Source: Terriglobales bacterium
Lineage (GTDB): Bacteria; Acidobacteriota; Terriglobia; Terriglobales; Acidobacteriaceae
Assembly: GCA_015655365.1 (NCBI GenBank)
Contig: JAATFE010000217.1
Coordinates: forward strand, 1 to 7,578
DNA length: 7,578 nucleotides
Reading direction: 5' to 3'
Within the stretch, counting starts at the first letter, position 1. The number at the start of each line of letters is the position of its first letter. The translations under genes were made by a program, and so were the position numbers. The notes beneath the pieces are model-generated. The model made no database searches. It had not been told where the DNA came from and saw nothing but the letters and a program-made list of their open reading frames with translations. Below, piece after piece: positions 1-6,847 of this stretch.

Positions 1-130
1 ACCGCCGCCACAATCACCGAAAGCTCGCTGGCAGTCAACCCCGAAGTGGCTTCCAGATAAGGCAAGGCGCCGCCGATGATGCCGACGTCGATCCCGTAGA
101 ACAGCCCGCCCAACAATGAAGTTCAGTCAT
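1..130 (-). CDS. MFS sugar-porter family transporter, N-terminal fragment with disrupted start
   Basis: From base 116 to the left edge the minus strand reads LLGGLFYGIDVGIIGGALPY and onward, the TM1/TM2 signature of sugar:proton symporters of the XylE/GalP type (GG-x-(L)-F/Y-G-x-D-x-G-x-I-x-GAL). The protein would sit in the inner membrane and import a sugar or polyol. The only good start is ATG at 130-128, preceded by GGAAGGA at about 148-142, but it opens a different frame (MTELHCW...) that stops within TM2. In the transporter frame a TGA lies at 125-123, just before the homology, so only TTG at 116 or 113 could start it. Family members usually carry 15-30 residues ahead of the GG motif, and these are missing. 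I infer a small deletion plus frameshift, or an assembly error. The gene follows the nucleoside symporter by 19 bases, so the two were probably co-transcribed. The family call is fairly sure; whether the gene works is doubtful. Confidence 0.6.
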
Positions 131-149
131 CGAAGCTCGTCCTTCCGGT

Positions 150-1361
150 TCAAGCGGCTCGTTGGTCGCTTTCCCGGTCTCGAAATGCAAAAAGGAACAG
201 CAGCAAAATGGCCGCCGACAAGCCAGCCGAGATCAGCCAGATAGGTCTCCACGCGTGCGTCGCCGAGCCATCTCGCGCCACGGTGGCGTAGCGATCCACC
301 ACTCGCCCGGAAAGCCACGACCCCAGCAACATGCCCACACCATACGTAATCAGCGTCAACATGCCCTGGGCTGCCGCTCGATAAGCCGCCGGCGCCTTGC
401 GGTCCACGTAAATCTGCCCGGTCACGAAGAAAAAGTCGTAGCAGATGCCGTGCAGCAAAATGCCGCCGTAAAGCATCCACAAGGCCCCGCCGCCGTTCCC
501 GAAAGCGAAAAATGCGTAGCGTAGCGCCCACGCCGACATGCCCGCGATCAGCATGTATTTCACGCCCAGCCTGCGAAAAAACCAGGGGATGAGCAACATG
601 CAGAACAGCTCCGACATTTGCCCGCCGGTCATTTTGCCCGCGGCGTTGTGAATGCCGATCTCGTTCAGAAATAGGTTGGTAAACGCATAGTAGAACTGTA
701 GCGGAACGCAGATGAGAAACGAAGCCAGCACAAAGATGGCAAAGGACGGCTCGCGCAACAGGCGAAAGGCCTCGGCCGGAATCAGCCTGGAAATGCTGAA
801 GCCCCCGGCCTGCTTGATGGGCGGCGTATGGGGCAGGGTCAGCGCATAAATGGCCAGCGCCAGCGACGAAGCTGCGGCCAGCCGCAAGGGCACGGCCGCC
901 GCCTCCAGCTTCAGGCCGCCCACAATCAGTCCGGCAACAATCCATCCCGCAGTGCCCAGCACGCGAATCGGCCCGAACTCCAGCTTGGGGTCGCGCATCT
1001 GGCGAAAGGCCAGCGCATTGGTCAAGGCCAGCGTGGGCATGTAGCAACAGGCATAGGCCAGCACCAGCCAGTAGACCGGTGTAAACGAAATGCGCGACGA
1101 AGCCAAATACAGAAACACTGCGCCCATTGCGTGCAGCGCCGCCAGCAAATGTTGCGTAGCAAAAAAGCGGTCCGCGAGCCATCCGGCCAAAAACGGCGAT
1201 ACGATGGCCCCCACCGCCGTCGTCCCGGCCACCAAGCCGATCTGCTCGCCCGTGAAGTGCTGCGTCTGCCCCAGCCACGTCCCCACCGTCACGTACCACG
1301 CGCCCCAAATAAAGTATTCGAGGAACATCATCGCGGCCAGCCGCGCCTTCACCAGCTTCAT
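150..1361 (-). CDS. NupG-like nucleoside:H+ symporter (MFS)
   Basis: A 403-residue integral membrane protein with about 12 hydrophobic segments, close to E. coli NupG/XapB in length and motifs. It probably imports nucleosides with protons across the inner membrane. Recognisable family stretches are MPTLALTNALAF (108-119), FGPIRVLGTAGWI (129-141), GICYDFFFVTGQIYVD (305-320) and RAAAQGML (328-335). NupG has closely related sequences at the same places. The start at 1361 is chosen because GGAG and AAGGA lie just upstream (reading ...GGAGAAAAGGA-ATG). An in-frame ATG at 1408 lacks a site this good. The TGA at 152-150 is followed 19 bases later by the ATG of the adjacent sugar-porter remnant, so the pair looks like a nucleoside/sugar uptake unit. 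The divergent lipoprotein gene starts 138 bases away. No clear promoter was recognised in the gap for this strand. Substrate range cannot be read from sequence. Confidence 0.88.
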   Translation of the reverse strand: MKLVKARLAAMMFLEYFIWGAWYVTVGTWLGQTQHFTGEQIGLVAGTTAVGAIVSPFLAGWLADRFFATQHLLAALHAMGAVFLYLASSRISFTPVYWLVLAYACCYMPTLALTNALAFRQMRDPKLEFGPIRVLGTAGWIVAGLIVGGLKLEAAAVPLRLAAASSLALAIYALTLPHTPPIKQAGGFSISRLIPAEAFRLLREPSFAIFVLASFLICVPLQFYYAFTNLFLNEIGIHNAAGKMTGGQMSELFCMLLIPWFFRRLGVKYMLIAGMSAWALRYAFFAFGNGGGALWMLYGGILLHGICYDFFFVTGQIYVDRKAPAAYRAAAQGMLTLITYGVGMLLGSWLSGRVVDRYATVARDGSATHAWRPIWLISAGLSAAILLLFLFAFRDRESDQRAA

Positions 1362-1499
1362 TCCTTTTCTCCGCAGCAAAGATTCGATCGACGCATCGTA
1401 GGCAAGCATACGGCACCCCCCTGCGAAGGGTCTTGCCCGCCGAGGTTGAAAAGCCCATTGCACCCCGCCCCGGCGCAACTCCAGTAGACTGAGAGGGCG

Positions 1500-2594
1500 A
1501 TGAGTATGCCGCATAGATTTGTACCGACCGCGCTGGCCGCGGGCCTGGCCGCCGGGTTGCTCCTGAACGGTTGTGGAACGCCTGGCGCGCCCCAGCCGCC
1601 CTCTTTGAACCTGCCCGACCGCGTCACCGGACTGGCTGCCATCCGCACCGGCAACCAGGTTGCGCTCACCTGGACCATGCCCAAAAAGAACACCGACCGG
1701 CTGCTGCTGAAGGGCAATGTCCCGGTCCGCGTGTGCCGCATGGAAGCCGTCGCCGGCGTCTGCGTTGCGGCTGGCAACCTGTCGCTGGCTCCCGGCACTG
1801 TGGGGACTTTCACCGATACTCTGCCGTCTGCGCTGGCCTCGGGCGCGCCCCGCTCCCTCGCCTATTACGTCGAGCTGAACAATCGCAATAGCCGCTCGGC
1901 GGGCCTGTCCAATGCCGCCGTGGTGCTGGGCGGCGAGGCACCCGCGGCGGTAGCCGGTCTGGTCGCCCAAGTGCGCAAGGGCGGCATTGTGCTGCGCTGG
2001 ACGCCGGACAGCGGAAACGACGCGATCCGCCTGCATCGCAAGCTCCTGACCGTCGAGACAGGACCGAAACCCAAGACCCAGCAGGGGCTTCTCGCTCCAG
2101 CGCCCGAGCCTGCTGAGCAGAGTTTGCTCGTGGAAGAGGGCGCACCGAAGGGGCATGTTCTCGACAAGAACATCGTCTTCGGCAATACCTACGAGTACCG
2201 TGCCCAGCGCGTGGCCCGCCTGACCGTGGACGGACAGAAGCTGGAGTTGCCCGGCCCCATCTCCGCGCCGATCCGTGTGGAGGCATTGGACGTGTTTCCG
2301 CCCGCCGTGCCCACCGGCCTGGCTGCCGTGGCCAACGCCGGCCCGGAGCTCTCGATCGACCTGAGCTGGCAGCCCGGCACCGAATCCGACCTGGCCGGCT
2401 ATGCGGTCTATCGCCGCGAGGGCGAGGGCGCATGGCAGCGCATCTCGCCCCCTCAGCCCCTGGTTCCTCCCGCCTTTCACGACGCCCAGGTTCAGTCCGG
2501 CCACACCTACCAGTACGCCGTCACCGCCATCGACCAGGGTGCCCACGAAAGCGCCCATTCCGCCGAGACCGAAGAGACCGTGCCCAACCCTTAA
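1500..2594 (+). CDS. Predicted lipoprotein with fibronectin type III-like repeats
   Basis: A 364-residue exported protein. The N-terminus has a short basic/hydrophobic signal ending LLLNGC, and Cys25 is the likely lipidated residue. Asn at -2 is a slightly unusual lipobox. After a Pro-rich linker (28-40) come three FN3-like beta-sandwich units. Unit one spans about 41-143 (VTGLAAIRTGNQVALTW...). Unit two spans about 149-265 (VAGLVAQVRKGGIVLRW...). Unit three, the most typical, spans about 269-361, with LSW, DLAGYAVYRR and TYQYAVTAID. No catalytic motif is visible, so it is probably a surface or periplasmic binding or scaffold protein. ATGs at 1500 and 1506 share a GAGAGGG site at 1491-1497; the second has the more usual spacing and would give 362 residues. 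It stops 24 bases before the FAH-family gene, so they are probably one transcript, although a functional link is not obvious. Its role is unknown. Confidence 0.82.
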   Translation: MSMPHRFVPTALAAGLAAGLLLNGCGTPGAPQPPSLNLPDRVTGLAAIRTGNQVALTWTMPKKNTDRLLLKGNVPVRVCRMEAVAGVCVAAGNLSLAPGTVGTFTDTLPSALASGAPRSLAYYVELNNRNSRSAGLSNAAVVLGGEAPAAVAGLVAQVRKGGIVLRWTPDSGNDAIRLHRKLLTVETGPKPKTQQGLLAPAPEPAEQSLLVEEGAPKGHVLDKNIVFGNTYEYRAQRVARLTVDGQKLELPGPISAPIRVEALDVFPPAVPTGLAAVANAGPELSIDLSWQPGTESDLAGYAVYRREGEGAWQRISPPQPLVPPAFHDAQVQSGHTYQYAVTAIDQGAHESAHSAETEETVPNP

Positions 2595-2618
2595 CCGGAC
2601 GTATGGAGGACTTTTTCT

Positions 2619-3434
2619 ATGAAGTATTGCCGCTTCCAATTTGAAAACCAGATCCACTACGGCTCCGTGGAAAGCCGCGACGGCGAGCCTTGGATCATGG
2701 ACCTGATCGCAGCCCCCAAAGAAGACCTGGCCTTCCGGCTGGAGCACGAGTGCGCCTCGTCCGCGAGCTTCGATTTCGAGCCGATGCCCATGAGCGCCGC
2801 CGGCTTGCTGGCCCCGGTCACGCCCTCCAAAATCGTCTGCATCGGCCGCAACTATCGCGATCACGTGAAAGAACTTGGCCATGAACTTCCTGCCGAGCCC
2901 TTGTTCTTCCTCAAGCCGCCCTCGTCGCTGCTCAAGCCCGGCGGCGTGGTGTGCATGCCCGCCATCTCGGCTCGCGTGGACTACGAGGGCGAATTGGCGC
3001 TCGTCATCGGCCGCCGCGTGCGCCACCTGAAGCCCGAGGACTGGCGCTCCGCACTCCGCGGCCTCACCCTGGCCAACGACGTGACCGCCCGCGACTTGCA
3101 GAACAAGGACGGCCAGTGGACCCGCGCCAAGGGCTTTGACACCTTCTGCCCCGTCGGCCCGCTGGTAAGCGACGAACTGGATCTCGAAGCCGGCCTCACG
3201 ATCGAAACCCGCGTCAACGGCGAACTGCGCCAGCACGGCTCGACCCTCGACTTCATCTTCGCCGTGCCCCAACTACTGGCCCATATCACCGCCGCCTTTA
3301 CCCTGGAACCCGGCGATTTGGTTCTGACCGGCACCCCCGCCGGGGTGGGTCCACTCCAGCCTGGGGATCGCGTGGAAATCGGCATTCCCGGCCTCGGTGT
3401 GCTAACTAATACCTTCCAACCGGACGAGGCCTGA
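2619..3434 (+). CDS. Fumarylacetoacetate hydrolase (FAH) family protein
   Basis: A 271-residue cytosolic enzyme. Residues about 1-68 form the small N-terminal domain common in bacterial members, and about 70-267 form the FAH fold. Expected metal ligands are present: E123 and E125 in [11 protein letters not shown], and D154 in NDVTARD. Also visible are the [13 protein letters not shown] entry motif (75-87), with a candidate catalytic His82, FFLKP (96-100) and the [15 protein letters not shown] loop (236-250). The family hydrolyses, isomerises or decarboxylates beta-diketo/2-oxo acids using Mg2+ or Mn2+. Typical members are fumarylpyruvate hydrolase, HpcE-type 2-hydroxyhepta-2,4-diene-1,7-dioate isomerase and FAHD1-like oxaloacetate decarboxylase. 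The sequence alone does not choose among these, and no aromatic-degradation genes lie nearby. GGAGGA at 2605-2610, eight bases before the ATG, fixes the start. It follows the lipoprotein gene closely and lies 103 bases before transaldolase. Confidence 0.9.
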   Translation: MKYCRFQFENQIHYGSVESRDGEPWIMDLIAAPKEDLAFRLEHECASSASFDFEPMPMSAAGLLAPVTPSKIVCIGRNYRDHVKELGHELPAEPLFFLKPPSSLLKPGGVVCMPAISARVDYEGELALVIGRRVRHLKPEDWRSALRGLTLANDVTARDLQNKDGQWTRAKGFDTFCPVGPLVSDELDLEAGLTIETRVNGELRQHGSTLDFIFAVPQLLAHITAAFTLEPGDLVLTGTPAGVGPLQPGDRVEIGIPGLGVLTNTFQPDEA

Positions 3435-3450
3435 GCCCACTTGTGCAACC

Positions 3451-3479
3451 TTGACCGCTCTCGTGAATCTGAATAGAGG
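3451..3479 (+). promoter_or_regulatory. Weak candidate sigma-70 promoter for tal
   Basis: TTGACC at 3451-3456 is a good -35, and 17 bases later comes TAGAGG (3474-3479), a poor -10. A somewhat better -10 look-alike, TACACT (3480-3485), sits too far from this -35. The element lies in the 103-base gap between the FAH-family gene and tal, where an independent promoter would make sense. This is an inference from spacing only. Confidence 0.28.
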
Positions 3480-3537
3480 TACACTGGCGCCAGAACGGTT
3501 TGGTTTGGAAGAGACGCCAACGATCCCTGGAGGAATC

Positions 3538-4539
3538 ATGTCGCAGAATCTGCTTGAACAGTTGCGCAACTATACCGTGGTCGTCGCCGACACTGGCGAC
3601 ATTGAGGCGATGGAGAAGTTTCGTCCGCAGGACGCCACCACCAACCCCTCGCTGATTGCCGCCGCGGCCCAGATGCCGCACTACCAGCCCATTGTGGACG
3701 GAGTTCTGGTGGATGCCCGCAAGGAACTGGGCGAGAACGCCACGCCGCAGGCCGTCGCCAATCTGGCATTTCAGCGGTTGGCTATCGCCTTTGGCAAGAA
3801 GATTCTGGCCATCGTCCCCGGCCGCGTCTCCACGGAAGTGGACGCTCGCCTCTCCTTCGACACCGCCGCCACCATTGCCCAGGCCCGCAGCATCATCGCC
3901 GAGTACGATCGCGCCGGCATCGGCCGCAACCGCATTCTGATCAAGATCGCCTCCACCTGGGAAGGCATCCGCGCCGCCGAAGTGCTTGAAAAGGAAGGCA
4001 TCCACTGCAACCTGACCCTGCTCTTCGGCCTCCACCAGGCCATTGCGGCGGCCGAGGCCGGCGTCACCCTCATTTCGCCCTTCGTGGGCCGCATTCTCGA
4101 CTGGTACAAGAAAGATACCGGCAAGGACTTCCACGGCGCAGAAGACCCCGGCGTGATCTCCGTAACCAGCGTCTACAACTACTACAAGAAGTTCGGCTAT
4201 AAGACTCAGGTGATGGGCGCCAGCTTCCGCAACATCGGCGAAATCACGGAATTGGCCGGCTGCGACCTGCTCACCATCTCGCCCTCCTTGCTGGCCGAGT
4301 TGGAAGACACCCAGGCCGATCTGCCGCGCAAGCTCGATCCCAAGACCGCTCAGGCTTTGAACCGCGAAAAGATCGTCGTGGACAAGGCCGCCTTTGAGCG
4401 CATGCACGCAGCCGATCGCATGGCAACCGACAAACTGAAGGAAGGCATCGAGGGCTTTTCCGCCGCACTGGTCAAGCTGGAATCCCTGCTGGCCGCGCGT
4501 CTGGCCGAGTTGGAATCGCGCGTAACTGCTACCGCATAA
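3538..4539 (+). CDS. tal: Transaldolase (TalB type)
   Basis: A 333-residue cytosolic enzyme of the non-oxidative pentose phosphate pathway. It moves a dihydroxyacetone unit from sedoheptulose 7-phosphate to glyceraldehyde 3-phosphate, giving erythrose 4-phosphate and fructose 6-phosphate. It is the long TalA/TalB subfamily rather than the short ~220-residue one: [73 protein letters not shown] and [12 protein letters not shown] occur in order. By alignment from memory with E. coli TalB, the Schiff-base lysine is K136, with D18 and E100 matching the other catalytic residues and F182/R185 the phosphate-side loop. The C-terminus is about 15 residues longer than TalB. GGAGGA at 3529-3534 fixes ATG 3538. 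An open frame continues upstream to 3451 but lacks a ribosome site. A terminator follows at once. Confidence 0.96.
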   Translation: MSQNLLEQLRNYTVVVADTGDIEAMEKFRPQDATTNPSLIAAAAQMPHYQPIVDGVLVDARKELGENATPQAVANLAFQRLAIAFGKKILAIVPGRVSTEVDARLSFDTAATIAQARSIIAEYDRAGIGRNRILIKIASTWEGIRAAEVLEKEGIHCNLTLLFGLHQAIAAAEAGVTLISPFVGRILDWYKKDTGKDFHGAEDPGVISVTSVYNYYKKFGYKTQVMGASFRNIGEITELAGCDLLTISPSLLAELEDTQADLPRKLDPKTAQALNREKIVVDKAAFERMHAADRMATDKLKEGIEGFSAALVKLESLLAARLAELESRVTATA

Positions 4540-4565
4540 CCTTCGTAATCGAAATAGGCACCCAG

Positions 4566-4592
4566 GGGCAGCCTTCGTTGGCTGCCCTTTCT
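4566..4592 (+). terminator. Rho-independent terminator of tal
   Basis: GGGCAGCC (4566-4573) and GGCTGCCC (4580-4587) form a perfect 8-bp GC-rich stem around the loop TTCGTT, followed by TTTCT. It begins 26 bases after the tal stop. The U-run is short, so termination may be incomplete. Read on the other strand there is no U-run, so it would not serve tetR. Confidence 0.72.
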
Positions 4593-4750
4593 GGATAAGT
4601 TTGTGGCCCCTGTTTTTGAGCATAGCCTGATTGGCTATAGCGAAACCAGAGTTGCTGTATCCCGAAAGCACTACACCAAAGTCGACGCGACCATCAGGGA
4701 GCGGCGACCCTGCACGAAACTCACCGGGCCACAGGGACTCTAGTTTCGCT

Positions 4751-5419
4751 CTAACAATGGCCCGAGTTGAGAAGAGCAAGCATGTTTGTCGCGGCTCGGC
4801 GAGCATGACGGGCAATCCCGGAATCGGAGAATGTGCGAAGTCCGTGCAGGACCTCCTCAAAGACTCCCGAGCGGAGCAGCGCGGTAAATACTTCGGCAGC
4901 ACCTTGTTTATCGCGGATTTTCCAGCCCTCGGCGGAAATCCATCGAGTGAGGTAGCGTATGAAGACCTCGTTCGAACGCTCAATCACTTGCTCTCTGTAG
5001 CGCCGTCCAAGCTCAGGAAAGCTGTGCGCATCTTGGGTGACAACGCGGTAAAGGGCCAATTGTTCGTCAGAAAGAACATGCTGCAGATATTCGATCCCCG
5101 CGGCAACCAAGGCGGTACGGGGAGGCTTTGAGAACCAGGGCCTCTCGGGCTCGTCAACCTGTTTTTTCCACTCCCCGCTGACCTCGTCGAACGCTTCAGG
5201 ATTACAAGCCGCCTGCATCACGGCGCTGAACAAATCGTCCTTGTTTTCAAAATGGCGATAGAGCGTTTTGATGCCGACCTCCGCGGCTTTGGCAATGCTG
5301 TCCATCGAGGTCTTGGCATATCCTCCCTCAAGAAAAGCCTGCCCGGCAGCGGCGATAATCGCAAGTCTCTTTCGGCCCATGAGAGACGCTTTCGGATTGT
5401 CGATCGACCATGTTCGCAA
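4751..5419 (-). CDS. TetR/AcrR-family transcriptional repressor
   Basis: A 222-residue DNA-binding regulator. The N-terminal TetR domain (about 16-62) reads RKRLAIIAAAGQAFLEGGY, then TSMDSIAKAAEVGIKTLYRHF (37-57), the helix-turn-helix with the usual K-x-x-LYRHF ending, and NKDDLF. The rest (about 75-215) is helical and resembles AefR-like ligand domains (LYRVVTQDAHSFPELGRRY, 122-141), so a small molecule probably releases it from DNA. The start is taken as TTG at 5419, because GAGGAG lies eight bases upstream (plus-strand 5428-5433). The first in-frame ATG (5380) has no good site and would trim the region ahead of the HTH. It is divergent from the SDR gene, and two matching palindromes lie between them, one over its own -10. 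It therefore very likely represses itself and the SDR gene. Base composition is lower in GC than tal. Ligand unknown. Confidence 0.92.
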   Translation of the reverse strand: MRTWSIDNPKASLMGRKRLAIIAAAGQAFLEGGYAKTSMDSIAKAAEVGIKTLYRHFENKDDLFSAVMQAACNPEAFDEVSGEWKKQVDEPERPWFSKPPRTALVAAGIEYLQHVLSDEQLALYRVVTQDAHSFPELGRRYREQVIERSNEVFIRYLTRWISAEGWKIRDKQGAAEVFTALLRSGVFEEVLHGLRTFSDSGIARHARRAATNMLALLNSGHC

Positions 5420-5453
5420 ATTATTTTCTCCTCGTTGACTCTGTCAATTCAAT

Positions 5454-5459
5454 ATTATA
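5454..5459 (-). promoter_or_regulatory. -10 element of the tetR-family gene
   Basis: The minus strand reads a perfect TATAAT from 5459 to 5454. This is about 20 bases upstream of the GAGGAG ribosome site of the repressor gene. No recognisable -35 lies at 15-19 bases. Half of the element is inside the left arm of the first palindrome (5457-5480), as expected for autorepression. Confidence 0.55.
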
Positions 5460-5480
5460 CGACAATACATATTGTCGTAT
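5457..5480. promoter_or_regulatory. Palindromic operator O1 (TetR-family type)
   Basis: ATACGACAATA (5457-5467) and TATTGTCGTAT (5470-5480) are perfect 11-bp inverted arms around CA, 24 bp in all. The position in a divergent tetR gap and the shared design with the palindrome at 5505-5528 mark it as the likely repressor binding site. It overlaps the TATAAT of the repressor gene. Confidence 0.82.
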
Positions 5481-5494
5481 GGAGTTTAAATGTA

Positions 5495-5523
5495 TTGACG
5501 CCATAAACGACAACGAGTATTGT
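5495..5523 (+). promoter_or_regulatory. Sigma-70 promoter of the SDR operon
   Basis: TTGACG (5495-5500), a 17-base spacer and TATTGT (5518-5523) give a well-spaced promoter, with transcription expected to start near 5530 and a leader of about 65 bases. The second palindrome (5505-5528) covers the spacer and the whole -10, so a bound repressor would block polymerase. Confidence 0.68.
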
Positions 5524-5528
5524 CGTTT
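5505..5528. promoter_or_regulatory. Palindromic operator O2 (TetR-family type)
   Basis: AAACGACAA (5505-5513) and TTGTCGTTT (5520-5528) are perfect 9-bp arms around six bases. The total is again 24 bp and the core half-site ACGACAA is the same as in the first palindrome. The two sites start exactly 48 bp apart. It covers the -10 of the SDR promoter. Confidence 0.82.
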
Positions 5529-5596
5529 GTGGCGGAGAAATCCTTCGGGCGATTTTGCCCCGACGAAACATCTTCGCCAAGCAGACAGGAGTAGGG

Positions 5597-6391
5597 ATGA
5601 TGAATAGGTTTGAAGGAAAGGTTGTCATTGTAACGGGCGCAGGTACTGGAATTGGCGCAGCAACGGCCAAACGGTTCCTCCAAGAAGGTGCGTCAGTCGT
5701 TCTTAATGGCCGACGAAAGGACAAGCTTGAAGAGACGGCTCACGGCTTTCCCAGTGACAGAATTTTGATCGACAATGGCGATGTATCTGACAGGGAGTAT
5801 TTTCCTGGGCTGGCCAAGCGAACGATCGATCGATTCAGGCGCATTGACGTTCTTGTGAACAATGCCGCTGTTTCAGCGTTTGGCCCATTCGGCACAGCCC
5901 CCGAAGAGGAATGGCACAAGGTGATGAAAACGAATGTGGATGGAGTCTTCTATGCCATTCGCGCAACTCTTCCGCATTTGCTTGAGACAGGGGGATCGAT
6001 TGTGAACGTGTCGTCCGTCTCGGGGCTGGGCGGGGATTGGTACCAGAGTTTTTACAACGCTTCCAAGGGGGCCGTATCGAATCTGACGCGCTCCCTGGCC
6101 CTTGAATTGGCCCCTCAGGGCGTAAGAATCAATGCCGTTAACCCCAGCCTGACGATGACCGAGATGACGGCTGCATTCCAGCAACATCAGCCATTGATGG
6201 AGAAAGTCATCGATCGAATTCCCCTGGGACGTGGTGCGAAACCTGAAGAAATCGCGAGCGTAATCGCCTTCCTGGCCAGCGACGATGCCGCATTTGTGAA
6301 CGGAGTGAATCTGCCAGTCGATGGCGGGGTGACGGCATCGAATGGGCAACTTAATCCGACCGTATTTCTGAAGGATTTCGGGTTGAACTAA
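5597..6391 (+). CDS. Classical SDR-family NAD(P)-dependent oxidoreductase
   Basis: A 264-residue cytosolic dehydrogenase/reductase with a Rossmann fold. Cofactor motif TGAGTGIG is at 13-20. The structural NNA motif is N88-N89-A90, here followed by Ala instead of the usual Gly. The catalytic tetrad is N113, S140, Y153 and K157 (YNASK). Arg39-Arg40 at the end of the second strand favour NADP(H) over NAD(H). VNPSLTMTEM (181-190) is the usual substrate-loop start, although PG is replaced by PS. FLASDDAAFVNGVNLPVDGG (225-244) is the typical C-terminal signature. It would oxidise an alcohol or reduce a ketone, of unknown identity. AGGAG at 5587-5591 serves two adjacent ATGs, 5597 and 5600; the open frame extends upstream to 5555 without a ribosome site. 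Its promoter is covered by a repressor palindrome, and the NTF2-like gene follows after 54 bases, probably in one transcript. Confidence 0.94.
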   Translation: MMNRFEGKVVIVTGAGTGIGAATAKRFLQEGASVVLNGRRKDKLEETAHGFPSDRILIDNGDVSDREYFPGLAKRTIDRFRRIDVLVNNAAVSAFGPFGTAPEEEWHKVMKTNVDGVFYAIRATLPHLLETGGSIVNVSSVSGLGGDWYQSFYNASKGAVSNLTRSLALELAPQGVRINAVNPSLTMTEMTAAFQQHQPLMEKVIDRIPLGRGAKPEEIASVIAFLASDDAAFVNGVNLPVDGGVTASNGQLNPTVFLKDFGLN

Positions 6392-6445
6392 GAGGATCGG
6401 TCGTGGAATCGACATCTAAAATCCGCAAGACACCGAGGTAGTGAA

Positions 6446-6847
6446 ATGAAGAACAAAGTAGTGGAGAAATACCTGAACAACTTCTCCTTGATCAACACGC
6501 AAGGCATGGAAGCTTTCGCGAAGGAACAGTCGAAGCTGCTCTCGCCCAATCTTGTCGCGGCTACTACCGATTATCGCGGGACGCTCACGGAACATGGCAT
6601 CGACGGGTTCTTCCGTGGCTTGACAGAGTGGTCGAAGCATTTCCAATCGAATCATCAATCCCGCAAGGAGTTCCTGGAAGATACCCCGACTCGTGTTTCT
6701 GTTCGGGTGTTGAACCGGCTTGGGCTGGTCATACCTGTGAATGGCAGGTCCGCAAGCGAAGAGAATGAACATGTGTGGACAGAGGAGTTCGAGGTCGGTC
6801 CAGACGGTCTCATCACAGGAGTGCATGTGACCGTGCAACTCAAGTGA
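6446..6847 (+). CDS. Small NTF2/SnoaL-like protein
   Basis: A 133-residue protein with no signal peptide or membrane segment. The layout fits the NTF2-like cone fold. There is an N-terminal helix (1-17, VVEKYLNNFSLINTQG follows), a helical stretch with FFRGLTEWSKHF (55-66), then alternating strands ending in WTEEFEVGPDGLITGVHVTV (111-130). That last stretch resembles the final hairpin of SnoaL-like and ketosteroid-isomerase-like proteins. Members bind or isomerise small hydrophobic substrates, and many have no known reaction; I cannot place catalytic residues. GAGG at 6435-6438, seven bases before ATG, supports the start. It follows the SDR gene by 54 bases and probably shares its repressor-controlled transcript, so it may act on the same compound. 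Its 3' end meets the upstream edge of the hydrolase remnant. The fold call is moderate; the gene itself is fairly secure. Confidence 0.7.
   Translation: MKNKVVEKYLNNFSLINTQGMEAFAKEQSKLLSPNLVAATTDYRGTLTEHGIDGFFRGLTEWSKHFQSNHQSRKEFLEDTPTRVSVRVLNRLGLVIPVNGRSASEENEHVWTEEFEVGPDGLITGVHVTVQLK

Noticed and set aside
1446..1490. TTGCAC (1459-1464) and TAGACT (1485-1490) as a promoter for the lipoprotein gene
   Set aside because: The spacing is 20 bases, too long for a standard sigma-70 promoter, and no better pair was found in the divergent gap on either strand.
1362..3272. Minus-strand open frame continuing far upstream of the nucleoside symporter start, antisense to the lipoprotein and FAH-family genes
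   Set aside because: Long antisense frames are common in GC-rich DNA. The translated stretch is low-complexity with no family motif, and the symporter has its own ribosome site at 1361.
4622..4638. Inverted repeat ATAGCC-TGATT-GGCTAT, considered as a tetR terminator
   Set aside because: Only six pairs, AT-containing, and no U-run on either strand.
3406..4983. 525-codon minus-strand open frame antisense to tal
   Set aside because: It is the mirror of tal codon bias. tal shows complete family motifs on the plus strand, and no ribosome site or family match was seen for the antisense frame.
4631..5131. Plus-strand open frame antisense to the repressor gene, and a protein-like minus frame across 4600-4750
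   Set aside because: Neither shows a recognisable domain. The repressor on the minus strand explains 4751-5419. A decayed mobile-element piece at 4600-4750 cannot be excluded but has no support.
5435..5447. Short palindrome TTGAC-TCT-GTCAA in the repressor leader, considered as a third operator
   Set aside because: The arms are five bases and do not contain the ACGACAA half-site of the two strong palindromes.
5555..5596. Upstream TTG start for the SDR gene
   Set aside because: It adds 14 residues with no family match, while AGGAG at 5587-5591 fits the ATGs at 5597/5600 and the SDR fold begins right after them.
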